A program made the translations under genes and the position numbers. The notes beneath the pieces were generated by a model, which was given only the letters and a program-made list of their open reading frames with translations, did no database searches and was not told where the DNA came from. Of a stretch of DNA of 64,000 bases, positions 1-8,604 are shown one piece after another. Origin of the DNA: Crossiella sp. SN42 (GTDB lineage: Bacteria; Actinomycetota; Actinomycetes; Mycobacteriales; Pseudonocardiaceae); NCBI RefSeq assembly GCF_023897065.1, contig NZ_JAMHIV010000025.1, positions 62,001 to 126,000 of the forward strand, written 5' to 3'. Positions within the stretch are counted from its first letter, which is position 1, and each line of letters starts with the position of its first letter.

Positions 1-362
1 GCGCCGAGGGCCTGGACCACGCGTTCGGCAGGCGCGCCGCCCTCGGCGAACTCGGGCAGCGCCAGCAGCCCGGGGCCAAGGACGTCCATGGTGGTCGCCA
101 GCGCCCGGTCGTCGGCGCAGTTCAGCTCCACCAGCCGGGCGCCCGCCGCGGCCGCGGGTCCGGTGTCCGCCGGGTCGCTGTGCACCGCCGCGCACATCCG
201 GTCCAGCAGCCCGATCAGCTCAGCCTCGAAGTCGGCGTGCACCAGCGGCACGTAGTTGGCCTCGGCCAGCACGTAGGCCCACTTGCGCGCGAGCGTGCGG
301 CGCTTGCGGCGCCAGTCCTCCGGCGGCGGGAGCGGCTCTGCCTGAAGACTGAGATCCGGCAT
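1..362 (-). CDS. N-terminal part of a putative GGDEF/EAL-type signalling protein (cut by window edge)
   Basis: The frame opens with ATG at 362-360, 4 nt after the stop of the methyltransferase gene, and runs off the window, so only about 120 residues are visible. Residues about 25-105 align with the N-terminal domain of the PAS-GGDEF-EAL protein at 49.4 kb: both share AR.W, then YV.L, E.E.LL, DP...PA...G..LV and a later T...LG...LA. This is the only basis for the family call; no GGDEF or EAL motif lies inside the window. The tight spacing suggests co-transcription with the methyltransferase. The same gene order, methyltransferase then this domain, recurs at 47-51 kb. The domain could also be fused to another output. 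Confidence 0.6.
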   Translation of the reverse strand, partial: MPDLSLQAEPLPPPEDWRRKRRTLARKWAYVLAEANYVPLVHADFEAELIGLLDRMCAAVHSDPADTGPAAAAGARLVELNCADDRALATTMDVLGPGLLALPEFAEGGAPAERVVQALG

Positions 363-366
363 CGGT

Positions 367-1182
367 TCAGCTCTTCCTGGCGACGCCGACGTAGAGATAG
401 GCGTTGCTCGACGGGTCGGCGACGTCCCCCGGCCCCTCGGCCCGCCAGTTCGCGCAGCCGACCAGTCCCGGCTCGACCAGCTCGAAGTCACCGAACATGG
501 CCAGGATCTGCTCGTAGGAGCGCGGCGTGACCTGGTCCGCGCTGCGCGAGGAGCGGATGGCGTCGCCGAGGTCCTCCAGGTCCTGCTTCTGCTCGTCGTG
601 GGTGGCGTGGCTCAGCGCCAGGTAGCTGCCGGGCGCGAGCAGGTCGCGGTAGCCGCCCACCAGCTCGGCGGGCGCGGAGTCCTCGGGCAGCCAGTGCAGC
701 ATCAGCATGAACAGCAGGCCCACCGGCTGCTCGAAGTCGATCAGCTGCCGGACCGCGGTGCTGCCCACGATCGAGTCCAGGTCGCGCATGTCCGCGTGCA
801 CCACGCCGGTGCCGGGCACGGTCTCCAGCATCAGCTCGCTGTGCGCGACCGCCACCGGGTCGCGGTCCACGTAGACCACCCGGCAGGCCGGGTCGACCTG
901 CTGCGCGATCTCGTGCACGTTGCCCACGGTCGGGATGCCGGAGCCGATGTCCAGGAACTGCCGCACGCCCTGGGCCATCAGGTAGCGGACCACCCTGGCC
1001 ATGAAGGCGCGGTTGAGCCGGGCGACCCGGCGCAGGCTGGGCGCGATGCGCTTGAGGGTCTCGGCGGTGTCGCGGTCCACCGCGAAGTTGTGGCTGCCAC
1101 CGAGCACGTAGTCATAGACCCTGGCCATGCTCGGCGTCGTTATGTCGACGCCGGCCGGGACCCAGTCCTGCGTCCGCGTCAC
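367..1182 (-). CDS. SAM-dependent methyltransferase, DUF574 (Methyltransf_19) family
   Basis: 271 residues. The protein has the family's typical N-terminus (MARVYDYVLGGSHNFAVDRD) and the glycine-rich SAM loop DIGSGIPTVGNVHE, followed by VYVDRDPVAVAHS, where an acidic residue would bind the SAM ribose. The family is greatly expanded in actinomycetes and mostly of unknown substrate. I chose GTG 1182 because GAGGTG lies 7 nt upstream; a longer reading to 1359 would run back into the P450 start region. It is divergent from the P450 gene and is followed within 4 nt by a probable GGDEF/EAL-type gene. Two paralogues lie at 47.4 and 48.2 kb. Confidence 0.88.
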   Translation of the reverse strand: MTRTQDWVPAGVDITTPSMARVYDYVLGGSHNFAVDRDTAETLKRIAPSLRRVARLNRAFMARVVRYLMAQGVRQFLDIGSGIPTVGNVHEIAQQVDPACRVVYVDRDPVAVAHSELMLETVPGTGVVHADMRDLDSIVGSTAVRQLIDFEQPVGLLFMLMLHWLPEDSAPAELVGGYRDLLAPGSYLALSHATHDEQKQDLEDLGDAIRSSRSADQVTPRSYEQILAMFGDFELVEPGLVGCANWRAEGPGDVADPSSNAYLYVGVARKS

Positions 1183-1310
1183 GGAAACACACCTCGATTC
1201 GTAGCGGCGCACAGCATAGCCAGATTTCCACCCACTCGGTTGGGTACTGTTGCCTGCGGCCGAATGGGCCCTAGTGTGGCCACCTCCCATTACCGGCGCA
1301 AGGAGTGCGA

Positions 1311-2627
1311 ATGCCCGTCCGGGTGGCACCCGGTCGGTGGCCGTTACTCGGGCACACACCGGCCTTGCTGCGCAAAAAGTTCCGCTTCACCGCGGAACTG
1401 CGTGATCACGGCGATATTGTCAAGCTGTATTTAGGGCCACTCCAGGCTTATTTCATCACAAGTCCTGAACTGGTCCATCGCGTGCTGGTAACGGACGGCG
1501 CGAGTTTCGGAAAAGGCGCCATGTTCGACAAGTTCCGGCCGTACATGGGCAACGGCCTGGCGATGTCGGACGGCGCGTTCCACCGGCGGCAGCGCAAGCT
1601 CATGCTGCCCGCCTTCCGGCAGGGCCGGATCGAGCACTACGCGGAGAACATGGTGCAGGCCGCCACCGCGCTGACCGGCTCCTGGCGGCCGGGCGAGGTC
1701 CGTGGGATCGACGCCGACATGCAGGGCCTGGCGGTGACCATCGTCGGCGCCGCGCTGTTCTCCACCGAGCTGGGCGGCACCGCGGTCGAGGAGGCCCGCC
1801 GGTCCATCCCGGTGATCGTCAAACAGGGCATCATCCGCTCGCTGTCGCCCTCCTTCGTCGAGCGGCTGCCGATCCCGGGCAACAAGGCCTTCGACGCCGC
1901 GATCCTGCGCATGCGCGAGGTCGTGACCAGGGTCATCGACAGCTGGGACGGCGTCGACCACGGCGACCTGCTGTCCCTGCTGCTGCTGGCCAGGGACGCC
2001 GACACCGGCGAGGGCATGACCGAGCGGCAGGTCTTCGACGAGGTCATCAACCTGCTCACGGCCGGCATCGAGACCAGCGCGCTGGCGCTGGGCTGGGTCT
2101 TCCACGAGCTGGGCCGCAACCCCGAGGTGGAGGCGCGGCTGCACGCCGAGGTGGACGAGGTGCTGGGCGGTCGCCAGGTCACCTTCGCCGACCTGCCCCG
2201 GCTGGAGTACGCCAGGCGGGTGGCCACCGAGGCGCTGCGGAAGTCCTCGCTCTGGCTGCTGATGCGGCGGGCCAACCGCGACCTCGACCTCGGCGGTCTG
2301 CGCCTGCGGGCCGGTGACGAGGTCATCATCAGTCCCTACACCATGCATTTCGACTCCCGGTACTTCCCGGAGCCGGAACGGTTCGACCCGGACCGCTGGT
2401 CGCCGGAACGGACGGCCGCGCTGCCCGAGGGCGCGTTCATCCCGTTCGGCGCCGGTATCCGGCAGTGCATCGGAAACTCTTTCGCGATGACCGAGCTGCT
2501 GATCGCGATCGCGACGGTGGCCGCGGGCTGGCGACTCGTTCCGGTGTCAGATCGACCGGTACGGGTGAAGTTCACCAACGCTCCGTACCCGAGCGCGCTG
2601 CCGATGACGGCAGTCCCACGGAATTAG
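1311..2627 (+). CDS. Cytochrome P450
   Basis: 438 residues, normal for a soluble bacterial P450. Visible signatures are the I-helix oxygen-binding motif AGIETS (about 250), the K-helix ExxR as EALR (about 307), the PERF-type motif PEPERFDPDRW, and the haem loop FGAGIRQCIG with the thiolate Cys at 386. ATG 1311 is preferred over GTG 1305 because AAGGAG at 1300-1305 is correctly spaced. The enzyme should hydroxylate a small lipophilic substrate using a ferredoxin encoded elsewhere. Sequence flavour resembles terpene-oxidising P450s, but no terpene synthase is in the window. It is 35 nt upstream of a secreted hydrolase and may be co-transcribed with it. Confidence 0.93.
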   Translation: MPVRVAPGRWPLLGHTPALLRKKFRFTAELRDHGDIVKLYLGPLQAYFITSPELVHRVLVTDGASFGKGAMFDKFRPYMGNGLAMSDGAFHRRQRKLMLPAFRQGRIEHYAENMVQAATALTGSWRPGEVRGIDADMQGLAVTIVGAALFSTELGGTAVEEARRSIPVIVKQGIIRSLSPSFVERLPIPGNKAFDAAILRMREVVTRVIDSWDGVDHGDLLSLLLLARDADTGEGMTERQVFDEVINLLTAGIETSALALGWVFHELGRNPEVEARLHAEVDEVLGGRQVTFADLPRLEYARRVATEALRKSSLWLLMRRANRDLDLGGLRLRAGDEVIISPYTMHFDSRYFPEPERFDPDRWSPERTAALPEGAFIPFGAGIRQCIGNSFAMTELLIAIATVAAGWRLVPVSDRPVRVKFTNAPYPSALPMTAVPRN

Positions 2628-2662
2628 TTGTTCCGCGAATCATCTATTTGGAGGTTCTTCCC

Positions 2663-3706
2663 GTGCGTTTGTTCTGGCGCCGGATCGGTGCCGCGACCGC
2701 GGCCTGCCTGGGATTGAGCGCCCTGATCGCGCCGATCCCGGCCGGGGCCGCCGAGGCGACCTGCCGGGACCTGTCCATCCCGGTCTCCCTGCTCGACCTG
2801 CCCCTGCTCAGCCTGGACCAGACCATGTACGGCCGGCTGTGCACCCCGGCCGGTGGCAGCTCCACCGTGCAGGTGCTGGTGCCCGGCGGCACCTACAACA
2901 GCTCCTACTGGGACATCTCGCACTCGCCGGAGACCCGCTCGTTCCGGCGGGTGCAGAACAAGGCCGGGTTCGCCACGCTCGCGCTGGACCGGCTCGGCAC
3001 CGGTCGCAGCTCCAAGCCGCTGAGCGCGCTGCTGACCGCCTTCACCCAGGCCAACGCGGTCAACCACGTGGTCAAGGCGATGAAGTCCGGTTCGCTGGGG
3101 CCGAAGTTCAGCAAGGTCATCCTCGGCGGGCACTCGCTGGGCTCGGCGGTCTCGGTGATCGTGGCGGCCAGCCACCGCAACGTGGACGGCGTGCTGATCG
3201 CCGGTCAGCTGCACCGGCTGAACCTGACCGGCATCGTGCCCACGCTGACCACGCTGACCCCGGTGCTGCTGGAGCCGAGGCTCGGGCACCTCGACCCGAC
3301 CTCGCTGACCACCGCGGCCGGGCTGCGCTACACCGCCTTCCACCGCGGCGGCCCGCTGGACGCGGCTGCGGTCGCCCACGACGAGGCGAACAAGGACGGG
3401 CTGGCCGCCGGCGAGGCGGTCGACGGCATCCTGCTCGGCACGCTGCTGCCGCTGAGCAGGCAGATCACCGTGCCGGTGCTGCTGGCCATGGGCGGGGACG
3501 ACCAGGTGTTCTGCGGCGGCCTGCTGGGCAGCGACTGCTCGTCGGCGGAGGCGTTGAAGCGGTTCGAGGCGCCCAACTTCGCGCCGGCCGCCCGGCTGCG
3601 CACGTTCGTGCTGCCCGATTACGGGCACTCCTTCAACTACGCGCCGAACGCACCCGAGTTCTTCCAGGCCACCGCGAGGTGGGCTGAGGAGATGGTCGGT
3701 CGCTAG
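2663..3706 (+). CDS. Secreted alpha/beta hydrolase (esterase/lipase-like)
   Basis: 347 residues starting at GTG 2663, 8 nt after GGAGG. The N-terminus is a Sec signal peptide: basic RLFWRRIG, a hydrophobic stretch, then a probable AxA cleavage near residue 30. The mature part has the nucleophile elbow GHSLGS (Ser158), a likely acid in GGDDQ (Asp279/280) and a catalytic His in DYGHS (His322), in the usual Ser-Asp-His order. Three or four cysteines suggest disulfides outside the cell. Substrate unknown; an ester or lactone is likely. It follows the P450 and is closed by a strong hairpin terminator. Confidence 0.85.
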   Translation: MRLFWRRIGAATAACLGLSALIAPIPAGAAEATCRDLSIPVSLLDLPLLSLDQTMYGRLCTPAGGSSTVQVLVPGGTYNSSYWDISHSPETRSFRRVQNKAGFATLALDRLGTGRSSKPLSALLTAFTQANAVNHVVKAMKSGSLGPKFSKVILGGHSLGSAVSVIVAASHRNVDGVLIAGQLHRLNLTGIVPTLTTLTPVLLEPRLGHLDPTSLTTAAGLRYTAFHRGGPLDAAAVAHDEANKDGLAAGEAVDGILLGTLLPLSRQITVPVLLAMGGDDQVFCGGLLGSDCSSAEALKRFEAPNFAPAARLRTFVLPDYGHSFNYAPNAPEFFQATARWAEEMVGR

Positions 3707-3715
3707 ACCGGCCCT

Positions 3716-3749
3716 GGGGACGGCCGTTCCCGCCCGGACGGCCGTCCCC
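3716..3749 (+). terminator. Intrinsic terminator-like hairpin after the hydrolase gene
   Basis: A 12-bp perfect stem, GGGGACGGCCGT pairing with ACGGCCGTCCCC, with a 10-nt loop, starts 10 nt after the stop codon. There is no U-run, which is common in high-G+C actinobacteria. It separates the P450-hydrolase unit from the heat-shock operon. Confidence 0.8.
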
Positions 3750-3789
3750 GGAACAAACCGCGCTTCCCATCCGTTGGAGCTGTCAGAAG

Positions 3790-3810
3790 CTTGAGTGTGA
3801 TGGACTCAAC
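3790..3810 (+). promoter_or_regulatory. HAIR operator 1 (HspR binding site) of the dnaK operon
   Basis: CTTGAGT-N7-ACTCAAC, one base off the classical HAIR consensus CTTGAGT-N7-ACTCAAG. It lies about 115 nt upstream of dnaK, upstream of a TTGACG element (3818-3823) that could act as a -35 hexamer. HspR binding to HAIR is established in Streptomyces and mycobacteria. Confidence 0.9.
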
Positions 3811-3845
3811 CTCGCATTTGACGAGGTAGTGCTCCTATCCTCAGA

Positions 3846-3866
3846 CTTGAGCCTGGATCACTCAAG
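3846..3866 (+). promoter_or_regulatory. HAIR operator 2 (HspR binding site) of the dnaK operon
   Basis: CTTGAGC-N7-ACTCAAG, one base off consensus in the left arm. It is centred 56 bp downstream of the first HAIR and 57 nt upstream of the dnaK ATG, so the two operators bracket the probable core promoter. Confidence 0.9.
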
Positions 3867-3922
3867 GGTTGCCTTGGCTGATCCGCCTACGTACAGCGTG
3901 ACCAGCAGTGGAGGGAAGATTC

Positions 3923-5772
<1,850 letters not shown>

Positions 5773-5776
<4 letters not shown>

Positions 5777-6441
5777 CCGAACAGCAGCCAGAATCCGAGC
5801 GCGTGGTGGTTCGCGACCGCCGTCGCATCGACCCGGAGACCGGCGAGGTTCGCTCCGCGGCGGCCAGCGAGGAGCTGGCCGCCGCGGAGGCGGCCGCTGA
5901 GGCCACCGTCGCCGCACCGCCGGTGGACGCCGGCGCGCTGGAAGAGCTGCGGCAGCAGCTCGAGGAGCGCACCGCCGACCTCCAGCGGCTCCAGGCCGAG
6001 TACGCCAACTACCGCAAGCGGGTCGACCGCGACCGCGAGCTGGTGGTCAACAACGCCAAGGCCAGCGTGGTCACCGAGCTGCTCTCGGTGCTCGACGACT
6101 TCGAGCGCGCCGAGCAGCACGGCGACCTGACCGGCGCCTTCAAGGCGGTGGCCGACAAGGTCGCGGCCACCCTGCAGAAGGCGGGGCTGGAGGCCTTCGG
6201 GCACCAGGGCGAGGAGTTCGACCCCTCGGTGCACGAGGCCGTGCAGCACGACACCTCGCCGGAGGTCTCCGGGCCGACGGTCACCGCGGTGCTGCGCCGC
6301 GGTTTCCGCTTCGGCGAGCGGGTGCTGCGCCCGGCCATGGTCGGGGTCACCGACCACGAGCCCGGCGCGCAGGCCCCGGCGCCGGAGAGCACCGGGCGGC
6401 ACGCCGCGGCGGAACCGGCCGACGGCGACACCCCGCAGTAG
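5773..6441 (+). CDS. grpE: Nucleotide exchange factor GrpE
   Basis: 222 residues. GTG 5773 overlaps the dnaK stop by 4 nt (GTGA), suggesting translational coupling. After an acidic/alanine-rich N-terminal extension comes a long coiled coil (about residues 55-95, [22 protein letters not shown]), then the conserved beta-wing motif [20 protein letters not shown]. GrpE releases ADP from DnaK. The tail after residue 200 is low-complexity, rich in Ala, Glu and Pro. Confidence 0.97.
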
Positions 6442-6473
6442 ATGACCAACAGCGAGAAGGGAGGGGCGTCCGG

Positions 6474-7655
6474 ATGAGTGCGAGGGACTGGATCGAGAAG
6501 GACTTCTACGCCGAGCTGGGTGTCCCTCCCGAGGCGCCCGGTGACGACATCAAGAAGGCCTACCGCAAGCTCGCCCGCGAGCTGCACCCGGACGCCAACC
6601 CGGGTGATGCCAAGGCGGAGGCCAGGTTCAAGGCCGTCTCCGAGGCCTACGGGGTGCTCTCCGACACCGAGAAGCGCAAGCAGTACGACGAGGCGCGCAG
6701 GCTGTTCGGCTCCGGCGGGTTCCGGCCGGCCGGTGGTGGCGGGTTCGGCGGCGGCTCCGGCGGCTTCGACTTCGGCGACCTGTTCGGCGGCGCGGCCAGT
6801 GGCGCCGCGGCCAGTGGCTCCGGCGGCATCGGCGACCTGCTCGGCGGCCTGTTCGGCCGTCGCGGCGGGCAGGCCAGCGCGGCCCGCGCCCAGCGCGGCA
6901 AGGACGTGGAGACCGAGGTCCGGATCGACTTCACCGAGGCCGTCCGGGGAGCCACCGTGTCGCTGCGCCTGTCCAGCCCGGCCACCTGTGGCACCTGCGG
7001 CGGCAACGGCGCGCGTCCCGGCACTTCGCCGCGGACCTGCCCGACCTGCGCGGGCGCCGGGGTGGTCAGCCGCAGCCAGGGCGCCTTCGCCTTCAGCGAG
7101 CCCTGCCGCGACTGCCGCGGCGTCGGGCGGATCGTCGACGACCCGTGCGTGGAGTGCGGCGGCGACGGGGTCAGCACCCGCACCCGCTCGCTCACCGTGC
7201 GGATCCCGGCCGGGGTGGACGACGGCCAGCGCATCCGGCTGGCCGGCCAGGGCGAGCCCGGCCGCAACGGCGCGCCGGCGGGCGACCTGTTCGTCCGGGT
7301 GCACGTGGCCCCGCACGAGCTGTTCGGGCGCAACGGCGACGACATCACCGTGACCATCCCGTGCAGCTTCCCGGAACTGGTGCTGGGCACCACGTTGACC
7401 GTGCCCACGCTGGAGGGCAAGGTGTCAGTACGGGTGCCGCCAGGCACCACGAGCGGCCGCACGCTTCGTGTGCGCGGCAAGGGCGTCGCCCGCAAGGACG
7501 GCACGTTCGGCGACCTGCTGGTCACCCTGCAGGTGGCTGTTCCGTCCACTGTGGACGAACAGGCCCGCGCCGCACTGGAGGCCTACGCCGCGGCAACAGC
7601 GGATTTCGACCCACGACCGGCGCTGACCGCACTGTTGGGACGGGATGAGCCATGA
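6474..7655 (+). CDS. dnaJ: Co-chaperone DnaJ
   Basis: 393 residues with a complete type I layout. The J domain (about 8-75) has HPD at 38-40. A Gly/Phe-rich linker (about 80-145) precedes four zinc-finger CxxCxGxG repeats (CGTCGGNG, CPTCAGAG, CRDCRGVG, CVECGGDG), then the C-terminal substrate domains. ATG 6474 follows AAGGGAGGGG. DnaJ delivers clients to DnaK and stimulates its ATPase. A central palindrome GTCCACTGTGGAC sits in the coding sequence at 7544 and uses the rare codon ACT. Confidence 0.98.
   Translation: MSARDWIEKDFYAELGVPPEAPGDDIKKAYRKLARELHPDANPGDAKAEARFKAVSEAYGVLSDTEKRKQYDEARRLFGSGGFRPAGGGGFGGGSGGFDFGDLFGGAASGAAASGSGGIGDLLGGLFGRRGGQASAARAQRGKDVETEVRIDFTEAVRGATVSLRLSSPATCGTCGGNGARPGTSPRTCPTCAGAGVVSRSQGAFAFSEPCRDCRGVGRIVDDPCVECGGDGVSTRTRSLTVRIPAGVDDGQRIRLAGQGEPGRNGAPAGDLFVRVHVAPHELFGRNGDDITVTIPCSFPELVLGTTLTVPTLEGKVSVRVPPGTTSGRTLRVRGKGVARKDGTFGDLLVTLQVAVPSTVDEQARAALEAYAAATADFDPRPALTALLGRDEP
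7544..7556. repeat. Recurring palindrome GTCCA-N3-TGGAC (copy in dnaJ)
   Basis: GTCCACTGTGGAC, inside dnaJ, encoding Ser-Thr-Val-Asp with the rare Thr codon ACT. Further copies are at 25168, 43568 and 55944. Confidence 0.6.
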
Positions 7656-8104
7656 GCCAGTTCGGTGACCAGGGTGGCGGGATCCCCTTCCCGCCCGGCG
7701 CGACCGAGGACAGCCCGGTGTTCGTGATCTCGGTCGCGGCCCAGCTCTCCGGCCTGCACGCGCAGACCCTGCGCACCTATGACCGGCTTGGCCTGGTGTC
7801 CCCCGGCCGCACCGCGGGCGGGGGCCGCCGGTACTCCGCGCGGGACATCGCGCTGCTCAAGGAAGTCCAGCGCCTGTCCCAGGAGGAAGGCGTCAACCTG
7901 GCGGGCATCAAGCGGATCATCGAGCTAGCCACCGAGGCCGAACGCCTCCGCACCGAGGTCGAGGACCTGCACCGCCAGCTCGCCGCCGCCCACGCCGCCG
8001 CCGACCACGCGGCTGCCGCCGTACACGCCTCCTACCGCCGAGACCTGGTCCCCCTCCGCCCCCAGCAAACCGCCCTGGTCGTCTGGAAACCCCAGCCCCG
8101 CTAG
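7652..8104 (+). CDS. hspR: Heat-shock repressor HspR (MerR family)
   Basis: 150 residues. ATG 7652 overlaps the dnaJ stop by 4 nt. A MerR-type winged helix occupies about residues 25-95 (FVISVAAQLSGLHAQTLRTYDRLGL, then GGRRYSARDI) and is followed by a coiled coil (AERLRTEVEDLHRQLAAAHAAAD). The C-terminal tail ends WKPQPR. HspR represses its own operon by binding HAIR sites with DnaK as co-repressor (established in Streptomyces). Three HAIR sites in the window, two before dnaK and one before clpB, are its expected targets. Confidence 0.96.
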   Translation: MSQFGDQGGGIPFPPGATEDSPVFVISVAAQLSGLHAQTLRTYDRLGLVSPGRTAGGGRRYSARDIALLKEVQRLSQEEGVNLAGIKRIIELATEAERLRTEVEDLHRQLAAAHAAADHAAAAVHASYRRDLVPLRPQQTALVVWKPQPR

Positions 8105-8116
8105 CGCCCCGCGAGT

Positions 8117-8350
8117 GTGGGCCGAACCCGCACGCGGAGTTGGCCAGCGCGCGAGGAGCGCCGGCCGCTCCAGGAGCGCGCGTTGGCCGAATTCGTATGC
8201 CGGGCTGGCTGATCCGGGCCGCATGTGGCCGAGGCCGTACCCGGTGTCGGTCGATCCCGGGCCGAGTGTTGGCCGAAGCCGTGCCCCGGGTTGGCCGGTC
8301 CCGGACCGCGCGCTGGCCGAACTCATCCCCCGCATTGACCGCTCCCACCC
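8117..8350. repeat. Degenerate ~22-bp tandem repeat tract between hspR and metG
   Basis: This intergenic stretch holds a degenerate unit of about 22 bp beginning TTGGCCGA. GGCCGA-type cores fall at 8120, 8185, 8227, 8271 and 8315 (spacings 65, 42, 44, 44, i.e. close to 3, 2, 2 and 2 units), with GGCTGA/GGTCGA/GGCCGG half-unit cores between them. Alternate units end in CCGG-like and GGGCCG-like strings, giving a 44-bp higher-order period. Open frames here are short and repetitive with no ribosome site, so I read it as non-coding. Function unknown. Confidence 0.7.
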
Positions 8351-8441
8351 GCCCCGCTACCGCCCGCCCGGCGGCACCGCGCCCGCAGCCGACCAAGCCC
8401 GCCACCTCGATACTCCGTGCGGCTGACCTGCGCCCCGGGTG

Positions 8442-8447
8442 TACCCT
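8442..8447 (+). promoter_or_regulatory. -10 element of a leaderless promoter for the metG leader peptide
   Basis: TACCCT (TAnnnT) ends 6 nt before ATG 8454, so transcription should begin at or next to the ATG. No Shine-Dalgarno sequence is present, consistent with a leaderless message. Confidence 0.6.
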
Positions 8448-8453
8448 GCTCCC

Positions 8454-8528
8454 ATGCTGAGGACGTGCGACAGCATGACCATGCGCGGCCGGATGATGAT
8501 GTTCTCCGGCCTCCTCCGCATGTCCTGA
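8454..8528 (+). CDS. Methionine-rich leader peptide upstream of metG (24 aa)
   Basis: A 24-codon frame with 7 methionines (positions 1, 8, 10, 14, 15, 16, 23), including three consecutive ATG codons at 8493-8501. It ends 76 nt before the start of methionyl-tRNA synthetase. It lacks a ribosome-binding site but sits 6 nt after a TAnnnT element, the standard layout of actinobacterial leaderless genes. A run of the cognate amino acid's codon before an aminoacyl-tRNA synthetase gene is the hallmark of ribosome-mediated attenuation. Its coding end also carries one strand of an alternative RNA stem (8508-8516). The attenuation role is inference; composition and structure are directly visible. Confidence 0.7.
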   Translation: MLRTCDSMTMRGRMMMFSGLLRMS

Positions 8529-8588
8529 CCACTGCTGAGGAGGCCCCCCAACCGGCGGCCCCTCACCGGGCCGACACCATCCGCCCGG
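8508..8588 (+). promoter_or_regulatory. Predicted trp-type attenuator controlling metG
   Basis: Four mutually exclusive segments can be read. Segment 1, GGCCTCCTC (8508-8516, inside the leader), is perfectly complementary to segment 2, GAGGAGGCC (8537-8545). Segment 2 also pairs with segment 3, GGCCCCTC (8557-8564), as 8 G-C/A-T pairs with one bulged A. Segment 3 pairs with segment 4 as CGGCCC/GGGCCG (8556-8561 with 8568-8573). A further stem, CCGGGC/GCCCGG (8566-8571 with 8583-8588), ends 4 nt before the metG ribosome site. A ribosome stalled on the Met triplet would cover segment 1, favouring 2:3 and preventing 3:4. No U-run follows, so control could act on termination or on translation initiation. 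Confidence 0.6.
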
Positions 8589-8604
8589 GGCCAGGAAGGT
8601 AGCG

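Noticed and set aside
1311-3706. P450 plus hydrolase as part of a biosynthetic gene cluster
   Set aside because: No synthase, cyclase or NRPS/PKS gene in the window; neighbours are housekeeping.
8117-8350. Repeat tract as a CRISPR array
   Set aside because: Units are degenerate and directly adjacent with no unique spacers, and no cas genes are present.
8105-8604. T-box or SAM riboswitch before metG
   Set aside because: No T-box sequence or SAM-I/II core could be recognised; the leader peptide explains the structure better.
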